A stretch of DNA of 64,000 nt from Elizabethkingia sp. YR214 (GCF_003058195.1 NZ_QBUH01000004.1:248001-312000), one strand, 5' to 3'; counted from the first letter of the stretch, positions 35,128 through 44,158 are shown. Numbers and translations are program-made. The notes: a model not told the origin generated them from the sequence alone.

Positions 35128-35817
35128 TTAATATAATTGGTTTGATTTATTTTTCTCCTTCTCTTTAATGCTTTTTGACCAGTCGATATAACCCTGTATG
35201 GAGATTATAGTAAAGACAATATATTGTATTGCTGTTATACCAAGCTCTTTGTAAATCATCATAGGAATACATATTAAATCTCCTATAATCCAGAACCACC
35301 AGCTCTCTACTTTCTTCTCCGCCATTAGCCACATTCCTGCTAAAAATATAGAAGTCGTAAGAATATCCATATAATTAGCCCAGTCTAAATGACTTAAATC
35401 CAAAATGATGCCAATCATTGAAAAACCATTGTTAATGTATGGTTTGTAGTAGTAGACAAGTGTTACAAGTGCCATACTAAGGGCAAAAAGAATCGCGCAA
35501 ATTTTCCATTCTCTTTTTGTCGCACGGGAAACTTCAACGTGAATATGATCTTCCGAGCTTTTGGCCCACTTAATCCACCCATAAATACTCATACTGGTAT
35601 AATAAAAGTTGATGAGCATATCTCCCCATAATCCGAAATGATATAGAATATATACGTATATAGTTGTACTGATGATACCAGTAGGGTAAACCCATATATT
35701 TTTCTTTGCCGAGAAATAGACACTTAACAAGCCAAATATTGCGGCAATAGATTCCAGTAATATTTGTTGCCACGAATAGCTAAGATAAGGAGAAATAAGA
35801 TAATTGAAAATGTCCAT
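35128..35817 (-). CDS. pnuC: PnuC-family nicotinamide riboside/vitamin transporter
   Basis: A 229-residue inner-membrane facilitator with seven predicted helices. NFYYTSMSIYGWIKW near residue 65-80 and the repeated Trp-rich helices are family-typical. PnuC paralogues carry nicotinamide riboside, thiamine or riboflavin, and the substrate is not settled here. No TPP riboswitch is upstream. I start at ATG 35817; the longer form begins at TTG 35826 inside the -7 box. The -7 box ends 6 nt before the ATG, so the transcript may be nearly leaderless. Confidence 0.87.
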   Translation of the reverse strand: MDIFNYLISPYLSYSWQQILLESIAAIFGLLSVYFSAKKNIWVYPTGIISTTIYVYILYHFGLWGDMLINFYYTSMSIYGWIKWAKSSEDHIHVEVSRATKREWKICAILFALSMALVTLVYYYKPYINNGFSMIGIILDLSHLDWANYMDILTTSIFLAGMWLMAEKKVESWWFWIIGDLICIPMMIYKELGITAIQYIVFTIISIQGYIDWSKSIKEKEKNKSNQLY

Positions 35818-35823
35818 AATGCC

Positions 35824-35831
35824 CAAAGGTA
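35824..35831 (-). promoter_or_regulatory. -7 box TACCTTTG of pnuC
   Basis: Exact match to TAnnTTTG ending 6 nt before the ATG. No -33 TTG at the proper distance. Confidence 0.55.
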
Positions 35832-36001
35832 GAGCTTTTCGAGCTATATTTATAGAAGGTACCTGAAAAATAAAAATTTACATTTTAGTCTTATGTAGAA
35901 GGGGAAAGACAAAAACAATGAGTTTTTATTGCTAAAAAAATGTTAACATATTGTAAAAAATTTTTACTTTCGTAAATCTAAAAGAAAAACTGAAAAAATA
36001 T

Positions 36002-37516
36002 ATGGCGAGTATTTGGGCAAAGAAGCCGCTTAGTGCCTACGAGGCAGATATGAAGAAAAGTGGACTGAAAAAAGTCCTTGGGAAATGGAGCTTAACAGCA
36101 ATAGGGGTTGGCGCTATTATTGGCGGTGGAATCTTTGTTCTTACAGGAACCGGAGCTTATTATCACGCTGGACCAGCATTGGCAATATCATTTATTATTG
36201 CAGGTATAGCCTGTGTTTTTGCCGCCTTGTGTTATGCTGAATTTGCATCTATAATCCCTGTTGAGGGGTCAGCGTATGCTTATGCTTACGGTACTGTAGG
36301 CGAAATTTTTGCATGGGCCATGGGGTGGTGTCTCATCCTGGAATATGCCATGGCGAGTATGGCAGTGGCAGTGAGTTGGTCTGGATATTTCACTAAATTC
36401 TTAAAGATTTTTGGAGTACACCTCCCGGCATATCTTACGTCGGATCCTGCAAGTTATACAGGAACAGGATTCTCTATGAACTTACCAGCATTTATCCTGG
36501 TATTATTGCTTACAGCACTGTTGGTAAAAGGAACTAAAGAAGCTGCGGGAGCAAATAACCTAATTGTATTATTAAAAACAGCTGCGGTAATTTTCGTAAT
36601 TATTTCCGGAGCTTATATTATCTTCTCCAATACTGATCTTTATACTGCAGTAGATGGTGTTAAAAACTGGAAACCTTTTATTCCGGATGAAACCCTAATC
36701 AAGAATTCTGAAGATAAGATGGTCTCAGCCTATGGTATTAAAGGAATTATTTCTGGAGCTGCAGCAATATTCTTTGCATATATCGGTTTCGATGCAGTTT
36801 CTACCCAGGCAGGTGAGGCAATCAATCCTAAAAAGGATGTTCCTTTTGCAATTATTACATCATTATTAATCTGTACAGGATTATACATTTGTGTATCTTT
36901 AGTATTGACAGGGATGATGCATTATACAGACTTTAACCCGGCAGGAAAATATCCTGAGGCTATTAAAGCTCCTGTAGCATATGCATTCGAAATTGCAGGT
37001 AAACACTGGGCAAGTAATATTGTAACGATTGCAGCTACTGTTGGATTGATTTCTGTAGTAATGGTAATGATGATGGGGCAGTCTCGTATCTTTATCGGTA
37101 TGGCAAAAGATGGATTGATTCCTAAATTCTTCGGCGAACTTCACCCAAAAACCAGAACTCCATACAAAGGAATTATTATATTAGGATTAGTTGTAGCTTT
37201 TGTAGCAGCACTTACACCAATTTCCACCTTAGCAGATATGACCAGTTTCGGAACCTTGTTCGCCTTTACACTGGTATGTATTGCAGTATGGGTAATGAGA
37301 AAAAAAGAGCCAAACTTAAACAGACCATTCAAAGTTCCTGCTTACAAATTAGTTGTAGCGTTAGGGGTAGTTATTAATATCTATCTGATTTTCAACCTTA
37401 GTGCTCACGCTTTGGAATTATCTGCAGGATGGTTAGTGCTTGGTATTTTTGTCTATATATTCTATGGTAAAAACAATAGTAAACTAAATAATCCGGATAA
37501 AATAACGGAAGACTAA
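36002..37516 (+). CDS. APC-family amino acid permease
   Basis: A 504-residue inner-membrane transporter with about 12 helices, of the amino acid-polyamine-organocation superfamily, CAT/YfnA-like. The family segment TAIGVGAIIGGGIFVLTG lies at about residues 31-48 and FAYIGFDAVSTQAGEA near 258-273. It would take up cationic or neutral amino acids; the substrate is not predictable. A -7-like TACTTTCG (35965-35972; 1 mismatch) precedes the gene by 29 nt. A short GC-rich terminator follows. Confidence 0.92.
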   Translation: MASIWAKKPLSAYEADMKKSGLKKVLGKWSLTAIGVGAIIGGGIFVLTGTGAYYHAGPALAISFIIAGIACVFAALCYAEFASIIPVEGSAYAYAYGTVGEIFAWAMGWCLILEYAMASMAVAVSWSGYFTKFLKIFGVHLPAYLTSDPASYTGTGFSMNLPAFILVLLLTALLVKGTKEAAGANNLIVLLKTAAVIFVIISGAYIIFSNTDLYTAVDGVKNWKPFIPDETLIKNSEDKMVSAYGIKGIISGAAAIFFAYIGFDAVSTQAGEAINPKKDVPFAIITSLLICTGLYICVSLVLTGMMHYTDFNPAGKYPEAIKAPVAYAFEIAGKHWASNIVTIAATVGLISVVMVMMMGQSRIFIGMAKDGLIPKFFGELHPKTRTPYKGIIILGLVVAFVAALTPISTLADMTSFGTLFAFTLVCIAVWVMRKKEPNLNRPFKVPAYKLVVALGVVINIYLIFNLSAHALELSAGWLVLGIFVYIFYGKNNSKLNNPDKITED

Positions 37517-37523
37517 TTAACGT

Positions 37524-37545
37524 AACCCGCTCCGGCGGGTTTTTT
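37524..37545 (+). terminator. Terminator of the amino-acid permease gene
   Basis: A 7-bp GC-rich stem (37524-37530 with 37535-37541) and TTTTT tail. Confidence 0.82.
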
Positions 37546-37556
37546 ATTGAATTATT

Positions 37557-38567
37557 ATGAGAAAAATATTGTCTTTGGGACTATTATCAGTCTTTTTTCT
37601 GGGATTTTCCCAGCAGGTTGAATTCTCAACTTTACTTAAAGATAAGATTAGTATCCGCGCTCTGGAAGTATCAAACGGGAAAGTATGGTACTCTGGTACA
37701 GAATCTAAGTTTGGGTTTGTAAGCGTAAATGATACGTTGGAGAAAAAACAAATCCGCGTTTCTGATAAAAATCTTCAGTTTCGTACGCTGGCCCAGGATA
37801 AAAAGTATTTATATGCTATTAATATTGAAAGCCCTGCTAACTTTTTCAGAATAGAAAAGCAAAGCCTGAAGGCGGAAAATGTTTTTCAGGATAATGCACC
37901 GACAGCATTTTATGATGCCCTGCATTTTACAGAAGGCGGAATAGCTTATGCATTTAGTGATACTGACGAAAGCTTGAAGCTAAAGCTGGCACAGATGGAC
38001 AAAAAAGGAGAGTGGAGCATACCGGATCATAAGGTACAATTAAATAAAGGCGAAGCAGCATTTGCGGCAAGCAATACTAATATAGCATCTTCTAAAAACT
38101 ATTTATGGATAGCAACTGGAGGAATATCTTCCAGAATTTTGAGACAAAATCTGAAAACTCAGAAATGGGAAATTTTTAATACACCTTTTGTGCAAGGAAA
38201 ATCGTCTCAGGGAATGTACTCTATAGATTTTTACGGAGATAAATTTGGAATTGCTGTTGGTGGAGATTATACAGCCCAGAAAGAAAATCAAAATAATATA
38301 GCTACTACAACCGATGGCGGAAAAACCTGGGAAATACAAGCTTCTGGTAAAAACGGGGGCTATATGACCTGTGTGAGAATTAAACCCGGATCGGGAGGTA
38401 AAGAAATCATAGCAGTAGGAGATCAGCACATTAGCTACTCTACTGATTATGGAAAGACCTGGAAAGTTATTTCTGAAGAAAAAAATATGTATGTTTGTCA
38501 ATGGCTGGATAAGAATACTGTAGTTGTTGCAGGAAATAATAAGATTCTGAAAATGAAATTCCAGTAA
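37557..38567 (+). CDS. Exported BNR/beta-propeller protein (Ycf48-like)
   Basis: A 336-residue exported protein with signal peptide (MRKILSLGLLSVFFLGFSQQ). Repeats such as ATTDGGKTWEIQ (about 245) and YSTDYGKTWKVI (about 298) are Asp-box (BNR) motifs of sialidase-type propellers, though the sialidase catalytic Arg-triad is not evident, so it is not called a sialidase. The Ycf48-like or oxidoreductase-annotated group fits. It starts 11 nt after the permease terminator and is followed 11 nt later by a lactonase-type gene. Confidence 0.78.
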   Translation: MRKILSLGLLSVFFLGFSQQVEFSTLLKDKISIRALEVSNGKVWYSGTESKFGFVSVNDTLEKKQIRVSDKNLQFRTLAQDKKYLYAINIESPANFFRIEKQSLKAENVFQDNAPTAFYDALHFTEGGIAYAFSDTDESLKLKLAQMDKKGEWSIPDHKVQLNKGEAAFAASNTNIASSKNYLWIATGGISSRILRQNLKTQKWEIFNTPFVQGKSSQGMYSIDFYGDKFGIAVGGDYTAQKENQNNIATTTDGGKTWEIQASGKNGGYMTCVRIKPGSGGKEIIAVGDQHISYSTDYGKTWKVISEEKNMYVCQWLDKNTVVVAGNNKILKMKFQ

Positions 38568-38578
38568 TATATTTAAAA

Positions 38579-39712
38579 ATGAATACAATTTATAAAGGTT
38601 TATTGGTACTTACTTCTACTGTTGTAATATGGAGTAATTGTAATGCTCAGAAAACAAAGACTAATAATGAAATGTATATGTTGGCCGGGACATATACAGC
38701 AAAGGGAAGTAAAGGTGTTTATGTCTATAAACTAAATACGGAAACAGGAGCGTCCAAGTATGTAAGTGAAGTTGCTGTGGAAGATCCTTCCTATCTGGCA
38801 ATTAGTAAAAATGGTAATTATGTATATACGGTTACCGAAAAAGAGGATCAGCAGAATTCTAAGGTCAATGCATTCTCTTTTGATAAAAAAACGGGTAAGC
38901 TAAGCTTTATTAATAGTAAGCCTGCTGGTGGAGGAGCGCCTTGTCATATTAATATATCGCCGGATGGTAAACATGTTGTTACGGCCAATTATATGGGCGG
39001 AAGTATTACAGAATACACGATTAATAATAATGGAAGTTTAGGCGATGCTTCACAGAATATTGTATTTTCCGGAAATGGAACCGATAAAGAACGTCAGACG
39101 CAGCCCCATCTTCATTATGTAGAGTTTTCACCGGAAGGAAAATATCTTTTTGCTGATGATCTTGGTACGGATAAAATCTATAAGTATCATGTGAATAAAG
39201 ATACTCCAAAGCTTTTGGCTTCTGATAATTCGTCTTCGGTTAAGGTAAAAGATGGTTCCGGTCCGCGACATTTAGCATTTCATCCTAATGGAAAATATGC
39301 ATATCTGATTACTGAAATCTCCGGAGATGTTATTGCTTTTAATTATAAAAACGGTACACTGGAAGAATTTCAAACGGTAAAAGCAGATTCATTAAATGCA
39401 AAAGGCAGTGCTGATATTCATATCAGCCCAAATGGAAAATTCTTGTATGCTTCCAATAGGCTGAAAGGCGATGGAATAGCTGTTTTTTCGATTGATCAGA
39501 AAAACGGAAAGCTTACAAAAGTAGGATATCAGCCAACAGGTATTCACCCCCGCAATTTTGCCATTATCCCAAATGGTAAACTCTTATTGGTAGCTAACAG
39601 AGATAGTGACCAAATTCAGGTTTTTAAAATCGATCTTAAAACAGGTTTACTGAATAATACAAATCAGGATATTAAATTAAGTATGCCTGTTTGTATAAAA
39701 TTTACAAAATAA
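38579..39712 (+). CDS. Lactonase-family (6-phosphogluconolactonase-like) propeller protein
   Basis: A 377-residue seven-bladed propeller of the lactonase family: GTYTAKGSKGVYVYKLN, GGGAPCHINISPDGKHV, SGPRHLAFHPNGKYAYL and GIHPRNFAIIPNGKLLLV. It has an N-terminal signal peptide ending near NCNAQ, so it is periplasmic, unlike the cytosolic YbhE enzyme. The pentose-phosphate lactonase activity is therefore doubtful, and hydrolysis of other lactones is possible. It is 11 nt after the BNR protein gene and ends 8 nt from a convergent lipocalin-like gene. Confidence 0.86.
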   Translation: MNTIYKGLLVLTSTVVIWSNCNAQKTKTNNEMYMLAGTYTAKGSKGVYVYKLNTETGASKYVSEVAVEDPSYLAISKNGNYVYTVTEKEDQQNSKVNAFSFDKKTGKLSFINSKPAGGGAPCHINISPDGKHVVTANYMGGSITEYTINNNGSLGDASQNIVFSGNGTDKERQTQPHLHYVEFSPEGKYLFADDLGTDKIYKYHVNKDTPKLLASDNSSSVKVKDGSGPRHLAFHPNGKYAYLITEISGDVIAFNYKNGTLEEFQTVKADSLNAKGSADIHISPNGKFLYASNRLKGDGIAVFSIDQKNGKLTKVGYQPTGIHPRNFAIIPNGKLLLVANRDSDQIQVFKIDLKTGLLNNTNQDIKLSMPVCIKFTK

Positions 39713-39720
39713 AAAGAAAA

Positions 39721-40203
39721 TCAGTGGAGTAGCTGTTGTTGCAGTTGCTCTTCTGATATTTTCTCCAAATTTTCATAGTGTACTGTTTGCAATATCTTTG
39801 AGATAACCGGATCTTTTTCATTAGAAGCATCCATTGGAATAGAATTAAATGTCATACTCTGTGGACTGAAATTGATTATTTTTTCTTCCTGATAAATTTC
39901 ATTTCCAATAAAGAAGACTAATTTACCCTCGGTGATTTTCCAGTATGTTTCTCTGGGATCGCCTTTGTAGCAATTGCCAACAGAGCCTTCGTAGTAATTA
40001 TAAATTGCTGTTCCATCAGCTTTTATGATATAATGTCTTTGCAGGCGACACGCATCAAAATCCTTTTTTACTTTTTTATTATTTTCATAAAATCCTGCTT
40101 CTTTAAGCTTCCAAATTCCAGTAACAGCTTCAGGGGAAATTATTTGTTGTGCAAAGCTAAAGAGACTAAAGCCAGTGATTAAAAAACTCAAGATTTTCTT
40201 CAT
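39721..40203 (-). CDS. Lipocalin-like exported protein
   Basis: A 160-residue protein with signal peptide (MKKILSFLITGFSLFSFAQ). The GIWKLKEAGFYENNK opening and the beta-rich KADGTAIYNYYEG and YWKITEGKLVFFIG stretches resemble the lipocalin-like domains common in Bacteroidota. Two cysteines (CRLQRHYI and GNCYKG) may form a disulfide. The ligand is unknown. It is convergent with the lactonase-type gene at an 8-nt gap. Confidence 0.75.
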   Translation of the reverse strand: MKKILSFLITGFSLFSFAQQIISPEAVTGIWKLKEAGFYENNKKVKKDFDACRLQRHYIIKADGTAIYNYYEGSVGNCYKGDPRETYWKITEGKLVFFIGNEIYQEEKIINFSPQSMTFNSIPMDASNEKDPVISKILQTVHYENLEKISEEQLQQQLLH

Positions 40204-40228
40204 AAATTGTGTTTTGAAAAAGGATCAC

Positions 40229-40236
40229 CAAAAATA
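40229..40236 (-). promoter_or_regulatory. -7 box TATTTTTG of the lipocalin-like gene
   Basis: Exact TAnnTTTG match on the minus strand, 25 nt before the start codon; -33 not seen. Confidence 0.5.
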
Positions 40237-40302
40237 CATTAATTTTATAAATTACAGTAAATCATTATGGATGTTCTGCTCTTAAAATTCCTAATTTAAC
40301 CG

Positions 40303-40310
40303 TATCTTTG
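40303..40310 (+). promoter_or_regulatory. -7 box TATCTTTG of menB
   Basis: Exact TAnnTTTG match, 18 nt before the chosen ATG. Its TTG is in frame with menB and would be a false start codon. Confidence 0.6.
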
Positions 40311-40328
40311 AGGAAAATTTTTCAGACT

Positions 40329-41165
40329 ATGATCGAGTGGAAAACCGCAAAAGAATACGAAGATATTACTTATAAAAAATGTAATGGTGTAGCAAGGATT
40401 GCTTTCAACAGACCAGAAATCCGCAACGCTTTCAGACCAAAGACAACTTCAGAATTATATGATGCTTTTTACGATGCATATGAAGATCCATCAATTGGGG
40501 TGGTTTTACTATCCGGAGAAGGGCCTAGTCCAAAAGATGGTGGATGGGCTTTCTGCAGCGGTGGAGATCAAAAAGCACGTGGCCACCAAGGTTATGTAGG
40601 AGAAGACGGAAGACACCGTCTGAATATTCTGGAAGTACAACGTTTAATCCGTTTTATGCCTAAAGTCGTTATTGCGGTTGTTCCGGGATGGGCTGTAGGT
40701 GGTGGACATTCACTACACGTTGTATGTGATCTTACTTTAGCAAGTGAAGAGCATGCAATTTTCAAACAAACAGATGCCGATGTTACCAGCTTCGATGGTG
40801 GTTATGGTTCTGCATACCTGGCTAAAATGGTTGGGCAGAAAAAAGCTCGTGAAATATTCTTCTTAGGTAGAAATTACTCTGCACAGGAAGCGTTTGAGAT
40901 GGGAATGGTAAATAAAGTTGTCCCTCATGCCGAATTAGAAGATACTGCTTATGAATGGGCACAGGAAATTTTAGCAAAATCACCAACTTCTATTCGTATG
41001 CTGAAATTTGCGATGAACCTTACCGATGATGGTATGGTTGGACAGCAGGTTTTTGCAGGTGAGGCTACCCGTTTAGCTTACATGACAGATGAAGCTAAAG
41101 AAGGAAGAAATGCTTTCCTTGAAAAAAGAAAACCAGACTTTGGAGAAGATCAATGGATCTCTTAA
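40329..41165 (+). CDS. menB: 1,4-dihydroxy-2-naphthoyl-CoA synthase
   Basis: A 278-residue crotonase-fold enzyme of menaquinone synthesis, closing the second ring of o-succinylbenzoyl-CoA. Substrate-site stretches include FCSGGDQKARG (about 77-87), VVPGWAVGGGHSLHVVCDLTLA and FKQTDADVTSFDGGYGSA. I start at ATG 40329; the TTG at 40308 lies in the -7 box. menA follows 73 nt later, beyond a hairpin. Other men genes are not in the window. Confidence 0.97.
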   Translation: MIEWKTAKEYEDITYKKCNGVARIAFNRPEIRNAFRPKTTSELYDAFYDAYEDPSIGVVLLSGEGPSPKDGGWAFCSGGDQKARGHQGYVGEDGRHRLNILEVQRLIRFMPKVVIAVVPGWAVGGGHSLHVVCDLTLASEEHAIFKQTDADVTSFDGGYGSAYLAKMVGQKKAREIFFLGRNYSAQEAFEMGMVNKVVPHAELEDTAYEWAQEILAKSPTSIRMLKFAMNLTDDGMVGQQVFAGEATRLAYMTDEAKEGRNAFLEKRKPDFGEDQWIS

Positions 41166-41175
41166 AATAAGAAGT

Positions 41176-41219
41176 TAGAGGTTAGAAATAGGATTTAAAT
41201 ATCCAGATTCTAACCTCTA
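41176..41219. repeat. Inverted repeat between menB and menA
   Basis: A 12-bp perfect inverted repeat, TAGAGGTTAGAA (41176-41187) and TTCTAACCTCTA (41208-41219), 20-nt loop. It resembles spacer elements of TTAGAAT-type words at 63.1 kb. There is no T-run, so attenuation or mRNA stability is possible and a terminator is less likely. Confidence 0.6.
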
Positions 41220-41238
41220 TATCTAATATCTAAATATT

Positions 41239-42159
41239 ATGATTGAATGGATAAAAGCAGCTCGTCTGCGAACATTGCCACTTTCCCTTAGTGGTATTAT
41301 TTTAGGCTCCCTTATTGCAAAATGGAAGCTTAATTCTGTAGGAGAAAGCTGGGATGTATGGGTTTTTGTACTGGCTTTGGTGGTGACGCTTATGTATCAA
41401 GTGTTATCTAATTATGCGAATGATTACGGTGATGGTGTAAAAGGTACAGACAAAAAGAGAGTAGGAGAGGCAGAAGCTCGCGCTGTAGCTTCGGGGAAAA
41501 TAACAGCAAAACAAATGCGTAATGCAGTTATTTTGTTTTCTGTATTGTCATTGGGTTTCACAGTTTTATTATTGTATAAAGCATTCTTTCCGGGACACAT
41601 TCAGGCATTTTATGTTTTTATAGGTTTAGGGATTACCTGTATTTTTGCGGCGATTGGTTATACAGTAGGAAAAAGACCTTATGGTTACATGGGGTTGGGA
41701 GATGTATTTGTATTTATATTTTTCGGATTGGTGTCTGTAATGGGGTCTTACTATCTGTTTACTAAAACATTCGACTGGCAGATGATTTTACCGGCAACAG
41801 CTGTAGGATTGTTTAGTGTGGCAGTTCTTAACCTGAATAATATGCGGGATATAGAAAGTGATGCAGAGAGTGGGAAACATACTCTTGCATTAAAAATGGG
41901 TTTTAAAAAGGCAATGATCTACGAGATCATCTTGTTACAGCTGCCTCTTATTCTGATTTTAACCTATATGATGGTGTATGAAATCAGAAGTTATTATGCC
42001 TATATATTTATTATTCTTTTCCTGCCTTTAATGGCTTTACGAAGAAGGATAATGGAGACTAAGGAACCAAGAAATCTGGATCCTTACCTGAAGCAGGTTG
42101 CGATTATGTGTTTTGCAATGAGCTTGCTTACAGGAATAGGTTTGAACCTGATTAAATAA
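41239..42159 (+). CDS. menA: 1,4-dihydroxy-2-naphthoate polyprenyltransferase
   Basis: A 306-residue inner-membrane UbiA-family enzyme attaching the polyprenyl chain to the menaquinone head group. The prenyl-diphosphate Asp-rich motif is NYANDYGDGVKGTDKKR (about 55-71), and the second is NNMRDIESDAESGKHTLA (about 199-216). About eight helices are predicted. It follows menB in the same direction and is followed by a GNAT gene 6 nt after the stop. Confidence 0.95.
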   Translation: MIEWIKAARLRTLPLSLSGIILGSLIAKWKLNSVGESWDVWVFVLALVVTLMYQVLSNYANDYGDGVKGTDKKRVGEAEARAVASGKITAKQMRNAVILFSVLSLGFTVLLLYKAFFPGHIQAFYVFIGLGITCIFAAIGYTVGKRPYGYMGLGDVFVFIFFGLVSVMGSYYLFTKTFDWQMILPATAVGLFSVAVLNLNNMRDIESDAESGKHTLALKMGFKKAMIYEIILLQLPLILILTYMMVYEIRSYYAYIFIILFLPLMALRRRIMETKEPRNLDPYLKQVAIMCFAMSLLTGIGLNLIK

Positions 42160-42165
42160 AACCTT

Positions 42166-42615
42166 ATGTTAATTAAAAAATCTGAACCTAAATATCATTC
42201 AGAACTATCAGAATTAGCCAAAAAGTCTAAGCGATTTTGGGGCTATTCTGATGATTGGATGGACTTATGGGATGAAGATTTAACATTAACAGAAGAATAT
42301 ATAGCCACCAATGAAGTATGGCATATAGAAAATGAATCTAAAGATATTGCGGGGTTTTATTCTTTTTACAGAGAAGATGAAGATGCTATCCGATTAGATT
42401 TTCTATTTGTTAAACCTGAATACATCGGAAGCGGTTATGGGAAATTATTGTTAGACCATTTTCTTTATCAGGTAAAGTTACTGACTGATAAGATAGTTTT
42501 GGATGCTGATCCTTGTGCCGAAAAGTTTTATCAGAAATTTGGTTTTAAAACAATAAGAAATAAACCTACAAAAATAGAAGGAAGATTTCTTCCGGTAATG
42601 TCAAAAATAATATAA
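42166..42615 (+). CDS. GNAT-family N-acetyltransferase
   Basis: A 149-residue acetyltransferase. The acetyl-CoA binding motif is FVKPEYIGSGYGKLLLDHFL (about 84-103), and the DADPCAEKFYQKFGF stretch (about 113-127) is the C-terminal GNAT signature. The substrate is unknown. It is 6 nt after menA and 6 nt before the metallo-hydrolase, so it probably lies in one operon. Confidence 0.88.
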   Translation: MLIKKSEPKYHSELSELAKKSKRFWGYSDDWMDLWDEDLTLTEEYIATNEVWHIENESKDIAGFYSFYREDEDAIRLDFLFVKPEYIGSGYGKLLLDHFLYQVKLLTDKIVLDADPCAEKFYQKFGFKTIRNKPTKIEGRFLPVMSKII

Positions 42616-42621
42616 AGTATT

Positions 42622-43308
42622 ATGAAATTCACTTTTTTAGGACAAAACTGTTTTTTGTTCACTTACAAAGGAAAAAATATCCTTTCAGACCCTTTCTATA
42701 ATTATCAGAAAGAACAGTCAGGATTTGATATTAAAGCACACAAAATTGACTATATTTTGTTAACGCATGCACATGGCGATCATATTGCGGATGTAGAAGA
42801 GGTATTAGCCCATTATCCTGAAGCAACTATTATTGGGGTTCCAGAAGTATGTGGTTATTTTAAAAATGCGAAAAATACATGTGATATTAACTTAGGAGGA
42901 TCTGCAAAAGTTGAAGATCTTAAGATCTCTATGGTGTCTGCTCATCATACCAGTTCTTTTCCGGATGGTACTTATGGTGGTGTACCAGTAGGTTATATCT
43001 TCAGACTTCCTGAAGGAAGAAATATGTACTTAGCAGGTGATACAGGGGTAATGGCTGATATGGAATTATTCCCAAGACTTTTTGGTAAAATCGATTTATC
43101 TATTCTGCCAGTAGGAAGTCACTATACAATGTGTCCAAGAAAAGCTGCATTTGCTGCAGGTGAATTATTGAAATCTCCAAAAGTAATTGGATGTCATTTT
43201 GATACTTTTCCTCCAATTACAATTAATCACGACAGTGCAATGAAGCATTTTGAAGAGAAAAATGTGGAGTTGGTTTTACCGAAACTGGGTGAGGAATTTG
43301 AATTTTAA
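42622..43308 (+). CDS. UlaG-like metal-dependent hydrolase (beta-lactamase fold)
   Basis: A 228-residue metallo-beta-lactamase-fold protein with the HAHGDH metal motif at about residues 50-55, a second His in SAHHTSS, the Asp in LAGDTGVM, and the late GCHFDTFPPI segment. UlaG-like enzymes hydrolyse lactones or phosphoesters, and the substrate is unknown here. It ends the menA-GNAT-hydrolase unit, with the SRP RNA gene on the other strand 12 nt away. Confidence 0.9.
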   Translation: MKFTFLGQNCFLFTYKGKNILSDPFYNYQKEQSGFDIKAHKIDYILLTHAHGDHIADVEEVLAHYPEATIIGVPEVCGYFKNAKNTCDINLGGSAKVEDLKISMVSAHHTSSFPDGTYGGVPVGYIFRLPEGRNMYLAGDTGVMADMELFPRLFGKIDLSILPVGSHYTMCPRKAAFAAGELLKSPKVIGCHFDTFPPITINHDSAMKHFEEKNVELVLPKLGEEFEF

Positions 43309-43320
43309 GAAATAAAAAAT

Positions 43321-43413
43321 GGCAAGCTACCTACATCACACCGCTACGACCAATTACCTTTGCTGTGTTCCCACCCTGGAGGATTCTCAGGAGCTGGTTG
43401 TGTAGGACTTGCC
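43321..43413 (-). ncRNA. ffs: Signal recognition particle RNA (small bacterial type)
   Basis: On the minus strand the 5' end GGCAAG pairs with the 3' CTTGCC (43408-43413 with 43321-43326), and inner arms CTACAC and GTGTAG-like extend the helix. The tip CCAGG-GTGGGAACAC-AGCA shows the conserved helix 8: the CAGG/AGCA symmetric loop and GGAA tetraloop. A -7 box lies 5 nt before the 5' end, and a T-run follows the 3' end. The RNA, about 93 nt, joins Ffh to target membrane and secreted proteins. Bounds are accurate to a few nt. Confidence 0.9.
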
Positions 43414-43417
43414 AGTG

Positions 43418-43425
43418 CAAATATA
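43418..43425 (-). promoter_or_regulatory. -7 box TATATTTG of the SRP RNA gene
   Basis: Exact TAnnTTTG match on the minus strand ending 5 nt before the predicted RNA 5' end, the expected -7 spacing. Confidence 0.7.
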
Positions 43426-43570
43426 GAAATTATTTACGAATCCGGAAGAAAGATCCAAGAAAAAAAGTGTAATGATCCCCGTAAAATGGGATAAATAGCT
43501 GATTTATAAATTAATATTTTTATTATTTTTTTCCGAAATCGGACTTCCAACATCTATTATTATTAAAAAT

Positions 43571-44158
43571 ATGACGAAAAATCCTGTAGCTATCGGGTTA
43601 GTGTTGTTCGGAATTACCATGTTGGCGTTCTTTGTAGTGTACTATTTTTTTGCAAATGCTAGTTATTATAGTACCTCTATGAAGGTAAATGCATTTGGAA
43701 TGCCTTTTTTGTATGCAGTTGGAGGATTTCTCTCTGTATATTGGTATAGAGGAGCTGGGAAAATAACTTATCCACAGGCTTTTAAACAAGCTTTTGTAAC
43801 ATTATTTATAGGAGGATTTCTTTCTGTAATGTCCATTTTTGCTTTTCTTAATTATGTAGATACTGATGCCAGAGATTTACTAAACCATCAGTATATTCAG
43901 ACTGAATTAACCAATCTGGATGAAGCTTATGCTAAGCAAAAGTCTGAAGCAGTACATCTTAAAGATCAGAGCAAAATTGGTGAATTAGACAAAAATTATA
44001 AAGATGCAAAGCTTGCAAGAGAAGCTGCAATAAAGGAAAATAGAAATTATTTTTCATTTAGTTTTCTTTCTGCCGTTTTTGGAGGCTTTATGTTATTTTA
44101 TCTACTTTTGTCAATCGTAATAGCAGCGTTTTTGAAGAACAAAAAACGCTACGAATAA
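43571..44158 (+). CDS. DUF4199 membrane protein
   Basis: A 195-residue inner-membrane protein with four helices: about 6-28, 40-58, 72-92 and 158-180. The lysine/glutamate-rich stretch between the last two (about 105-150) is predicted coiled coil. DUF4199 is almost limited to Bacteroidota and has no known function. It precedes the GtrB-like gene by 15 nt, a common arrangement in this group. Confidence 0.85.
   Translation: MTKNPVAIGLVLFGITMLAFFVVYYFFANASYYSTSMKVNAFGMPFLYAVGGFLSVYWYRGAGKITYPQAFKQAFVTLFIGGFLSVMSIFAFLNYVDTDARDLLNHQYIQTELTNLDEAYAKQKSEAVHLKDQSKIGELDKNYKDAKLAREAAIKENRNYFSFSFLSAVFGGFMLFYLLLSIVIAAFLKNKKRYE

Noticed and set aside
35818-35890. TPP riboswitch before pnuC
   Set aside because: No CTGAGA or ACCTGA-type conserved core on the minus strand; only GGTACCTGA on the opposite strand.
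37557-38567. Sialidase identity of the BNR-repeat protein
   Set aside because: Only Asp-box-type repeats are visible; the catalytic Arg triad and Tyr/Glu pair were not found.
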